From: Betaproteobacteria bacterium
GTDB taxonomy: Bacteria; Pseudomonadota; Gammaproteobacteria; Burkholderiales; Casimicrobiaceae
NCBI GenBank assembly: GCA_005888865.1
Contig: VBCL01000324.1
Coordinates: 1-5,153, forward strand
DNA length: 5,153 nt
Reading direction: 5' to 3'
The notes below the pieces were generated by a model, which saw only the letters and a program-made list of their open reading frames with translations, ran no database searches and had not been told where the DNA came from. A program made the position numbers and the translations under genes. Below are positions 1-5,153 of the stretch, piece after piece (position 1 is the first letter of the stretch; each line of letters begins with the position of its first letter).

Positions 1-693
1 CTGGCCGGAACCGGTTGCGCGGCGCTGCCGGAAACGATCGAGCTCACGCGACATGCGGTAATGTGCGGTTGCGCCGGCGCGCTGGTGCTGCCTCCGTTCT
101 TCTTCAAGGACGTCAGCCCCGAGGGTGTCTACGCGAGCTACGCGCGGATCGCCGAAAGTGTCGCCGACGCGCGCTTGCGGCTCTATCTCTATCACATCCC
201 GCAAGTCAGCGGCGTGGCGATCCCGGACGAAGCGATCGCCCGGTTGGAGCGGGCCTATCCGACGCTCCTCGCCGGTGTGAAGGACAGCGAGTGCAATCTC
301 GCGCATTCGTTGCGCCTGCTGGAAGCGTTCCCGCAATTGTCGATTTTCGTGGGCTTCGAGCCCCATCTCCCGGCCGCGCTCGCGAGCGGCGGCGCAGGCA
401 CGATCTGCGGCATCGCCAACCTCTATCCACGGCTGATCCGCCGCCTGTTCGACCACGCTGGGGACGCAAGCCATCCGCCCGATCTGGCCAGACTCGAGCG
501 CTTCATCGCCGTGCTCGATACCTACCCGTTGTTCCCCGCATTCAAGGCCCTGCAGGCCGATCTCACCGGAGACACGGCGTGGAATGTGCTGCGCCCTCCT
601 CTCATGCCACTCGAATCGAACGCGCGGGATGCGTGGCTTGCGGCCGTCGCGGCGTGCGGGATCGCGCGAAGCGATGCGACGAACCCTCATTAG
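1..693 (+). CDS. DapA-family aldolase/dehydratase, 5'-truncated by window edge
   Basis: This is the C-terminal 230 residues of a dihydrodipicolinate synthase/N-acetylneuraminate lyase family protein, a TIM-barrel class I (Schiff-base) enzyme acting on pyruvate or 2-keto acids in the cytoplasm. The fragment opens with the family segment AGTGCAALPETIELT, which lies about 75 residues into full-length members of roughly 300 residues, so the true start is upstream of base 1. The active-site tyrosine sits in YHIP (codon 190-192, fragment residue 64) and the Schiff-base lysine in GVKDSE (codon 280-282, residue 94). Both catalytic residues are therefore present. The PPFFFK segment near residues 31-36 resembles the catabolic branch more than biosynthetic DapA, and the sugar-transport neighbours agree. 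A likely role is cleavage or dehydration of a 2-keto-3-deoxy sugar acid, for example giving pyruvate plus an aldehyde; this is inference. It ends TAG, 14 bases before the next gene, consistent with co-transcription. The substrate is not determinable from the sequence. Confidence 0.9.
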   Translation: MAGTGCAALPETIELTRHAVMCGCAGALVLPPFFFKDVSPEGVYASYARIAESVADARLRLYLYHIPQVSGVAIPDEAIARLERAYPTLLAGVKDSECNLAHSLRLLEAFPQLSIFVGFEPHLPAALASGGAGTICGIANLYPRLIRRLFDHAGDASHPPDLARLERFIAVLDTYPLFPAFKALQADLTGDTAWNVLRPPLMPLESNARDAWLAAVAACGIARSDATNPH

Positions 694-707
694 TCGGGAA
701 GACATTC

Positions 708-1418
708 ATGAACCTGCCACAGCCAACACCCACGGAGCTCGCAGCGCTCGCCGCCTTCGACACCCCGACGATCTGCAATGCGCTGGAAGTCGTCATGCCC
801 GAGACCCGTGCCCGCGGCTACACCACGCGGCCCGCGGTGTGCGGATTCCCGGCGCTCAAGCCGATGGTGGGATACGCGCGAACGGCGCGCATACGCGCCA
901 AGGCGGCGCCGACGCTCTCCGCGTCCGAGGTGCGCAACCAGCGGCACGATTACTATCGTTACGTCGACGCGGGCCCCAAACCCTCCGTGGTGCTGATCCA
1001 GGATCTCGATGGGGCCGACGCCGGGTACGGCGCGTTCTGGGGCGAAGTCCAGTCGGCGATCCACCTCGGTTTGGGCGCGCTCGGTGTCGTGACCAACGGG
1101 TCGGTACGCGACATCGATCCCTGGGCGCCCGGCTTCCAGTTCCTTGCGGGCGTGATCGGACCTTCGCACGCCTACGCCAACGTCGTCGACTTCGGCGGCG
1201 AGATCGACGTGCTGGGCATGCGCGTACGCTCGGGCGACATCGTGCACGCCGACCGTCACGGCGCCGTCGTGATCCCGGTGGCCGCGATCCGCGACCTGCC
1301 GGCCGCGATCGACAAAGTAGCGAAGCGCGAGGCGAGCATCCTCGCGGTCGCGCGCGCACCCAATTGCACCGCCGAGAAGTTGATTGCCGTATTCAAGGAG
1401 CAGGACGCGATCCACTGA
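708..1418 (+). CDS. RraA-family protein (putative metal-dependent aldolase/decarboxylase)
   Basis: This is a 236-residue member of the RraA/MenG-like family. Characterised relatives include 4-hydroxy-4-methyl-2-oxoglutarate aldolase and oxaloacetate decarboxylase (Mg-dependent, pyruvate-forming); others inhibit RNase E. Visible family features are the N-terminal FDTPTICNALE (residues 17-27), GYARTARI (55-62), the active-site stretch around WGE (111-113), TNGSVRD (129-135) with the substrate/metal Arg134-Asp135 pair, and VHADRHGAVVIP (179-190). Where many members have an aspartate before the glycine in (V/T)DGxxRD, this one has Asn130. The ATG at 708 is chosen because conserved sequence starts about 17 residues later and a modest Shine-Dalgarno GGGAAG lies at 696-701. 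The frame is open further upstream to about base 15, but that part overlaps the DapA-family gene and reads as low-complexity arginine-rich sequence. Given its neighbours, a role in breaking down a keto-acid intermediate is plausible. The annotation 'demethylmenaquinone methyltransferase' often given to such proteins would be wrong. Confidence 0.88.
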   Translation: MNLPQPTPTELAALAAFDTPTICNALEVVMPETRARGYTTRPAVCGFPALKPMVGYARTARIRAKAAPTLSASEVRNQRHDYYRYVDAGPKPSVVLIQDLDGADAGYGAFWGEVQSAIHLGLGALGVVTNGSVRDIDPWAPGFQFLAGVIGPSHAYANVVDFGGEIDVLGMRVRSGDIVHADRHGAVVIPVAAIRDLPAAIDKVAKREASILAVARAPNCTAEKLIAVFKEQDAIH

Positions 1419-1519
1419 CCGGGCGTGTCCGGGACGAGTATCATTTCGAACTGAAAATACCGACACCGCGGAACCACGCGGGCGCGAACAACCCGCCGAA
1501 AGACCTCGAGGAGGAATCC
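1419..1519 (+). other. 101-base gap before the binding-protein gene; no firm promoter
   Basis: This is the longest gap in the cluster. It contains a locally AT-richer stretch (about 1439-1460) that could harbour a promoter, but no convincing -35/-10 pair can be read. A short inverted repeat, CCGCG at 1466-1470 and CGCGG at 1477-1481 around a six-base loop, has no following T-run and so is not a standard terminator. The gap could allow the transporter genes to be expressed separately from the two enzyme genes upstream, but this is only a possibility. Confidence 0.3.
1508..1515 (+). promoter_or_regulatory. Strong ribosome binding site of the solute-binding protein gene
   Basis: GAGGAGGA lies four bases before the ATG at 1520 and is a near-perfect complement of the 16S rRNA 3' end. 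It is the strongest such site in the window and fixes the start of the binding-protein gene. It also fits the usual excess of binding protein over membrane subunits in ABC importers. The permease genes have only weak sites (AGAGGG before 3924) or none visible (before 2928). Confidence 0.75.
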
Positions 1520-2881
1520 ATGGCTCACCGCACGCACGACGATCGACCCGATGCACTGCGCCGCCGGCTGTTGCAGGCCGGAACCGGCGCCGCCGCGCTG
1601 GGCGCGCTGCCCGGCGCAAGCGTCCTCACCGCGCATGCGCAAGGCGCGTTCGACTGGAAACGGTTCAAGGGCCAGAAGATCGAGATCCTGCTGGTGAAAA
1701 GTCCTCGGGGCGACCTTCTCAGCAAGTATCACAAGGAGTTCGAGGACCTGACCGGCATCGAAGTCGGCTCGGAAATGGTCCCCGAGCAGCAGCAACGGCA
1801 GAAGGCGGTGATCGAATTCAACTCGGGGAATCCGAGCTTCGACGTGATCGCGCTCTCCTATCACGTGCAGAAGCGTCAGTTCGCCAAGAACAACTGGCTC
1901 ACCGATCTCCGGCCTTACATCAGCGACAAGTCGATGGCCGCGCCGGACCTCGACTTCGCCGATTTCGCCAAGGGCGGCCTCAACTACGCCGTGGAATCCG
2001 ACGGCCGCGTCATGAGCCTGCCGATGAACCTCGATCCGTGGGTCGTCTACTGGAACAAGGAGCTCTTCGCCGCCAGGAACGTGGCGTATCCGAAGACGTT
2101 CGCCGAGATGATCGACGCGGCGTCCAAGCTCCACGATTCGGCTAAGGGCACCGCCGGTTTCGTGGGCCGTGGCCTCAAGAACGCCAACGTGCCGGTGTGG
2201 ACGAGCTTTCTCTTAGGCTACGGCGGCACCTTCACCGATGCCAAGGGCAAGCTCCTCACCGACTCGACCGAGGCGATCGAGGCAGCGAAGATGTACCAGA
2301 CACTCCTCGGCAAGTACGGTCCGCAGGGCGTGGCCGGCTTCAACTGGAATGAATCGCAAAGCCTGTTCCTGCAAGGCAAGGCCGCGATGTGGCTCGACGG
2401 CATCGGCTTCGCACAGCCGCTCGAGGATCCCACCAAGTCTCGTATCGCCGGTAAGGTCGGTTACGGGGTGATGCCTGCGGGCCCGAAGGCGCAAGTCTCG
2501 GCGCTGTTCGGAGACGGCGAGGGCATCTCGGCGTACAGCAAGAAGAAGGGCCCCGCGTGGTTCTACCTGCAGTGGGCGTCGAACAAGGGCAATCAAACGC
2601 GCATGCTGCAGGCCGCCGCCGGCGCGCCGGTGCGGAACTCGGCGTATGCAGCTGCGCAGCAATCGAGCGACTTCAAGGCGCCCAAGGAATGGGTCGAATG
2701 CATGCTGAAGTCGGCGAGCATCGCCCAGCCCGGGTTGCCGGTGATTTCACCGGTGACCGAGTTCCGCGACGTTTTCGGGGTTGCGCTCACCAACATGATC
2801 AACGGCGCGGATCCGGCGACCGAGCTCAAGCGCGCCACCGCCGAATTCCAACCGGTGCTCGACAAGAGCGAAAAGGCGTAA
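1520..2881 (+). CDS. ABC transporter sugar-type extracellular solute-binding protein
   Basis: This 453-residue periplasmic binding protein belongs to the bacterial extracellular solute-binding family 1/8 (maltose, glycerol-phosphate and oligosaccharide type), with the usual length for the family. The N-terminus carries RRRLLQAG (residues 14-21), then a hydrophobic alanine/leucine stretch and a likely cleavage site AHA|Q after residue 40. The twin arginine followed by x-L-L-Q resembles a Tat export signal rather than a plain Sec signal. Mature-protein landmarks are WVVYWNKELF (174-183) with PKTFAEM shortly after, and FLQGKAAMW (283-291), both typical of the ligand-cleft and hinge regions of this family. 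The start is supported by the strong ribosome binding site just upstream. The two permease genes follow after 46 bases, as is standard for such importers. It delivers ligand to the permease pair in the inner membrane. The ligand is probably a sugar or sugar derivative, judged from the mutarotase and aldolase neighbours, but is not proven. Confidence 0.93.
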   Translation: MAHRTHDDRPDALRRRLLQAGTGAAALGALPGASVLTAHAQGAFDWKRFKGQKIEILLVKSPRGDLLSKYHKEFEDLTGIEVGSEMVPEQQQRQKAVIEFNSGNPSFDVIALSYHVQKRQFAKNNWLTDLRPYISDKSMAAPDLDFADFAKGGLNYAVESDGRVMSLPMNLDPWVVYWNKELFAARNVAYPKTFAEMIDAASKLHDSAKGTAGFVGRGLKNANVPVWTSFLLGYGGTFTDAKGKLLTDSTEAIEAAKMYQTLLGKYGPQGVAGFNWNESQSLFLQGKAAMWLDGIGFAQPLEDPTKSRIAGKVGYGVMPAGPKAQVSALFGDGEGISAYSKKKGPAWFYLQWASNKGNQTRMLQAAAGAPVRNSAYAAAQQSSDFKAPKEWVECMLKSASIAQPGLPVISPVTEFRDVFGVALTNMINGADPATELKRATAEFQPVLDKSEKA

Positions 2882-2927
2882 CGCTGGCTAGCTCTGCCGC
2901 CGCTCTGCATTTGGCTTCGCCCCTCAC

Positions 2928-3052
2928 ATGTCCACGATCGCGACACCGCACCCGGGATTCCTCGCCCGCCGCCATCGCAGCTACTACCTGTTCGTTGTCC
3001 CCGCGCTGATCCTGATCGGTGCGGTCATCATCTTCCCGTGGCTGTTCACGGT
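2928..3052 (+). pseudogene. Detached 5' end of the MalF-type permease gene (first repeat copy)
   Basis: The ATG at 2928 is the natural start of the first permease. It reads MSTIATPHPGFLARRHR and then a first membrane segment ending FPWLFT, identical to the N-terminus encoded again just downstream. After base 3052 the same segment restarts because a 109-base unit is duplicated. As 109 is not a multiple of three, the reading frame from this ATG no longer matches the rest of the permease. Frame 1, which encodes the rest, is closed by TGA at 3013-3015. Removing one 109-base copy would restore an uninterrupted 298-residue permease from 2928 to 3933. No clear Shine-Dalgarno is seen before the ATG. 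The fragment is either a true disruption or an assembly join. Confidence 0.8.
2944..3052 (+). repeat. 109-bp direct tandem repeat, copy 1
   Basis: This is the first of two directly abutting 109-base units, beginning CACCGCACCC and ending GTTCACGGT. It matches copy 2 at 103 of 109 positions. Differences from copy 2 are at 2954, 2957, 2960, 2996, 3020 and 3042. The unit encodes permease residues PHPGF through the end of the first membrane helix in the frame of the ATG at 2928. Confidence 0.95.
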
Positions 3053-3933
3053 CACCGCACCCAGGCTTTCTCGCCCGCCGCCATCGCAGCTACTACCTGT
3101 TCGTCGTCCCCGCGCTGATCCTGATCGGCGCGGTCATCATCTTCCCGTGGTTGTTCACGGTCTGGATGAGCTTGTTCGACTGGACGATCGGCTCGGTCGC
3201 ACATTTCGTCGGGCTGGCCAATTATGTCGGACTGGCGACGAATCAGCGCTTCATCGAGTCGATCGTCCACACCTTCTACTTCACCGCACTGGCGGTGGTG
3301 GTGCCGCTGATCCTGGGATTGGTCGCCGCGCTGATCTTTCATCGCGAGTTCCCGTTCCGCGGCGTGCTGCGCGGCATTTTCACCATGCCGATGATGGCGA
3401 CTCCCGTCGCGGTGGCGCTGGTGTGGACGATGATGTTCCACCCGCAGCAGGGCGTGCTCAACTACCTGTTGTCGCTGGTCGGCCTGCCGGCGTCGCTGTG
3501 GGTCTATTCGCCGACGTGGGTGATCCCGAGCCTGGTCCTGGTCGAGATCTGGCACTGGACGCCGCTGGTGATGCTGATCATCCTGGGCGGGCTCGCCGCG
3601 CTGCCGACCGAACCCTACGAATCGGCACGGCTCGACGGCGCCTCGGAGTGGCAGCTTTTCCGCTACATCACGCTGCCGTTGATCGCGCCGTTTCTGGTCG
3701 TCGCCGCGGTGATCCGCACCATCGATGCACTCAAGGCTTTCGATACCATTTACGTCATCAGCCAGGGCGGGCCGGGAACCGCGTCGGAGACGATCAACCT
3801 CTACCTCTATCTGCAGGCGTTCGCGTTCTACAACGTCGGCAACGCCTCGGCGGTCGTGGTCGTCTTCTTCACGATCATCCTGGCGCTCGCGCTGCTGCTC
3901 CTTTACGTCCGGCAGAGGGCGCGATGGACGTGA
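3019..3933 (+). CDS. ABC sugar transporter permease, MalF type; native start lost to duplication
   Basis: This is the first inner-membrane permease of the importer (binding-protein-dependent transport system inner membrane component, MalF/UgpA-like). As the sequence stands, the open frame can begin only at a GTG at 3019. That adds about 12 unrelated residues (MRSSSSRGCSRS) and has no ribosome binding site, so 3019 is a formal rather than a believable start. From PHPGF onward the protein is complete (292 residues). It has a first membrane helix around residues 26-48, further helices near 84-107, 117-140, 163-195 and 218-238, and a last one near 270-295. The cytoplasmic EAA loop that docks the ATPase is clear: EPYESARLDGA (198-208, with Gly207) through the LP at 219-220. 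The true gene should start at the ATG at 2928 with one repeat unit removed, giving 298 residues, normal for the family. Its stop overlaps the next permease by 10 bases, indicating translational coupling. Confidence 0.85.
   Translation: MRSSSSRGCSRSPHPGFLARRHRSYYLFVVPALILIGAVIIFPWLFTVWMSLFDWTIGSVAHFVGLANYVGLATNQRFIESIVHTFYFTALAVVVPLILGLVAALIFHREFPFRGVLRGIFTMPMMATPVAVALVWTMMFHPQQGVLNYLLSLVGLPASLWVYSPTWVIPSLVLVEIWHWTPLVMLIILGGLAALPTEPYESARLDGASEWQLFRYITLPLIAPFLVVAAVIRTIDALKAFDTIYVISQGGPGTASETINLYLYLQAFAFYNVGNASAVVVVFFTIILALALLLLYVRQRARWT
3053..3161 (+). repeat. 109-bp direct tandem repeat, copy 2
   Basis: This second unit follows copy 1 with no gap and continues into the intact remainder of the permease gene. 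The six differences from copy 1 (3063, 3066, 3069, 3105, 3129, 3151) are all synonymous when each copy is read in its own permease frame. The base after each copy is C, so homology at the junction is only about one base. Confidence 0.95.
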
Positions 3934-4772
3934 GCACGGCGTTGCGGTTGCCGGCTCCCGCTCGCCGGGCGAAGCTGCGCCGCGGCTGGCGCAAGCTCGG
4001 ATTCGCGCTCTCGGTCGCGATCATCGTCTCGCCGGCGATCCTGGTGTTCCTCTGGATGCTGTCGCTGTCGATCAAGACCGAGGTCGAGAGCACGGCGTAT
4101 CCACCGGTGTTCATTCCCGACGCGCCGACGCTCTCCAACTTCGTGCAGATGGGCCTGTATTTCTGGAACAGCGTCGTGGTGTCGGGCCTCGCCACGCTCG
4201 TCGCGCTCGTGGTCGGCGTCCCCGCCGGCTACGGCATCGCCCGGGTCCAGGCGCATAAGCTCACCGTGCTGATCCTGATCGCGCGCATGACGCCGGCGCT
4301 CTCGTATCTGATCCCGTTGTTCACCGTGTTCCAGCTCCTCGGCCTCAACAACACGCTGACTGCGCTGGTGATCACGCACCTGGTCATCACGGTCCCCATC
4401 GTCGTCTACATCATGGCCGGACACTTCGAGACGTTGCCGAAGGAGCTCGAGGAAGCGGCATTGATCGATGGGGGTAGCGTCTGGACGGCCTTCCGCTACG
4501 TCGCGCTGCCGCTCGCCCGACCGGGCATCGTCGTGGGCACGATCCTGGCGTTCATCTTCTCCTGGAACAATTTCGTATTCGGTGCGGTGCTCGCCGGGCG
4601 GGCTACGCGCACGCTGCCGGCGGCGGTCTACAACGTGCTGACTTTCGAGCAGCTCGCCTGGGGACCGCTCGCCGCCGCCGCACTGGTCGTCACCGTGCCG
4701 GTGCTGCTCCTCACGATCGTCATTCAGAAAGAGATCGTCGCCGGACTGACACACGGCGGCGTGAAGGCATAG
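3924..4772 (+). CDS. ABC sugar transporter permease, MalG type
   Basis: This 282-residue second permease (MalG/UgpE-like) pairs with the preceding one to form the membrane channel. The first helix spans about residues 25-50 after an arginine-rich cytoplasmic N-terminus. About five more hydrophobic segments follow. The ATPase-docking EAA loop is well preserved: ELEEAALIDGG, with EEAA at residues 176-179 and the key Gly183, followed by LP at 195-196. The C-terminus QKEIVAGLTHGGVKA matches the typical MalG-type ending. The ATG at 3924 is supported by AGAGGG at 3914-3919 and by the 10-base overlap with the upstream permease stop, the usual arrangement for these pairs. Because of the upstream frameshift, translation starting at 2928 would run open and in frame into this gene. 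No ATP-binding subunit follows, so that component must be outside the window or shared. Confidence 0.95.
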   Translation: MDVSTALRLPAPARRAKLRRGWRKLGFALSVAIIVSPAILVFLWMLSLSIKTEVESTAYPPVFIPDAPTLSNFVQMGLYFWNSVVVSGLATLVALVVGVPAGYGIARVQAHKLTVLILIARMTPALSYLIPLFTVFQLLGLNNTLTALVITHLVITVPIVVYIMAGHFETLPKELEEAALIDGGSVWTAFRYVALPLARPGIVVGTILAFIFSWNNFVFGAVLAGRATRTLPAAVYNVLTFEQLAWGPLAAAALVVTVPVLLLTIVIQKEIVAGLTHGGVKA

Positions 4773-4780
4773 GTATCGAT

Positions 4781-5153
4781 ATGCTGAAGGGCATTCATCC
4801 ACTGCTGCACGCCGATTTGCTCCACGCGCTCGCGGCGATGGGCCATGGCGACGAGATCGTGATCGTCGACGCCAACTTTCCTGCGGCGAGCCTCGGCAAG
4901 CGAATCTTGCACGTTGCAGGCGCGTCGGCGTCCGACGCGCTCGATGCGGTGCTGACGCTCTTCCCGCTCGACGGCGTCGCCCAGCCCGCCGCGTTCACGA
5001 TGGAGGTCGTCGGCGATCGGGACGCGCTCCCCGAGCCCGTGCGCGAGTTCGCCGCAGTCTTCACCGAGCACGGCCTCGCCGAGGCCGAGATCGGCCATCT
5101 CGAGCGCCACGCCTTCTACGAGCGCGCTCGCGCCGCATTCGCCGTCGTGCGCA
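4781..5153 (+). CDS. RbsD/FucU-family sugar mutarotase, 3'-truncated by window edge
   Basis: This gene encodes the first 124 residues of an RbsD/FucU-family protein. These cytoplasmic enzymes speed up interconversion of sugar anomers (fucose, ribose and similar), supplying the form used by the next enzyme. Signature features are the opening MLKGIHPLL, then GHGDEIVIVDANFPAAS (residues 21-37) with the conserved His22 and Asp30, LFPLDG in the middle, and ERHAFYERARAAFAVV near the cut end. Members are about 140-150 residues, so only the last 15-25 residues are missing beyond 5153. DANFPAAS and LFPLDG look closer to FucU than to RbsD, suggesting a fucose-like substrate, though the two are hard to separate by eye. 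It starts 8 bases after the second permease with a weak AGG as ribosome site, so it is probably part of the same transcript. Confidence 0.9.
   Translation, partial: MLKGIHPLLHADLLHALAAMGHGDEIVIVDANFPAASLGKRILHVAGASASDALDAVLTLFPLDGVAQPAAFTMEVVGDRDALPEPVREFAAVFTEHGLAEAEIGHLERHAFYERARAAFAVVR

Noticed and set aside
15..707. Upstream extension of the RraA-family frame
   Set aside because: It overlaps the DapA-family gene, whose catalytic motifs are in another frame. The extension has no family similarity.
1466..1481. Short inverted repeat (five-base arms, six-base loop) as a terminator between the RraA and binding-protein genes
   Set aside because: The arms are short, no T-run follows, and such repeats are common by chance in GC-rich DNA.
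690..1619. Long minus-strand open frames here and at 1256-2134 and 3903-4802
   Set aside because: These are antisense shadows caused by high GC and codon bias. They are rich in Arg/Asp/His with no recognisable domain, and sit opposite clear genes.
584..2881. Long open frame (765 codons) joining sequence upstream of 1520 to the solute-binding protein
   Set aside because: Before 1520 it overlaps the RraA-family gene in another frame and reads as arginine-rich low-complexity sequence. The signal peptide and strong ribosome binding site fix the start at 1520.
2882..2927. Possible stem-loop or control element between the binding protein and permease 1
   Set aside because: Only a small direct repeat (GCTCTGC twice, 2891-2908) and a six-base palindrome are seen. 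There is no stable inverted repeat or T-run.
2944..3161. The direct repeat as an insertion-element target duplication, attachment site or CRISPR unit
   Set aside because: The copies abut with nothing between them, no transposase or integrase is near, there are only two units, and the sequence is plainly permease coding sequence.
1..5153. A previously undescribed defence, toxin-antitoxin or mobile system
   Set aside because: Every gene belongs to a known transport or metabolic family, and no short unknown genes or RNA-like structures remain unexplained.

Overview
The window is a GC-rich stretch (clearly above 60% GC by eye) in which every supportable gene is on the + strand. It looks like part of a sugar or sugar-acid uptake and breakdown operon. 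Codon use, the arginine-rich signal peptide ending in AHA-Q and the gene content suggest a proteobacterium, perhaps a betaproteobacterium of Burkholderiales type. That placement is inferred from style and no marker gene supports it.

Layout: (1) 1-693, the C-terminal three quarters of a DapA-family (dihydrodipicolinate synthase/N-acetylneuraminate lyase) class I aldolase or dehydratase, cut by the left edge. (2) 708-1418, an RraA-family protein, related to divalent-metal pyruvate/oxaloacetate aldolases. (3) 1419-1519, a 101-base gap ending in a strong ribosome binding site. (4) 1520-2881, a periplasmic sugar-type solute-binding protein with a Tat-like signal. (5) 2928-3933, the first (MalF-type) membrane permease, broken near its 5' end by a 109-base tandem duplication. 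(6) 3924-4772, the second (MalG-type) permease, overlapping the first by 10 bases. (7) 4781 to the right edge, an RbsD/FucU-family sugar mutarotase, cut by the window end. No ATP-binding subunit, regulator, RNA gene, mobile element or CRISPR is visible.

Probable joint function (inference): the binding protein and two permeases import a monosaccharide or related compound with an ATPase encoded elsewhere. The mutarotase interconverts its anomers. Dehydrogenase and dehydratase steps outside the window would give a 2-keto-3-deoxy acid, which the DapA-family and/or RraA-family enzymes could cleave to pyruvate plus an aldehyde. The FucU-like mutarotase and DapA-type aldolase fit a non-phosphorylative L-fucose-like route, but the substrate cannot be fixed from this sequence.

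The most unusual thing here is the 109-base tandem duplication at 2944-3161. It shifts the permease out of frame, yet all six differences between the copies are silent in the permease frame. That means both copies diverged while coding, and were joined afterwards, either by recombination between two related alleles or by an assembly join of two strain variants. I see no convincing evidence for a wholly new biological system.
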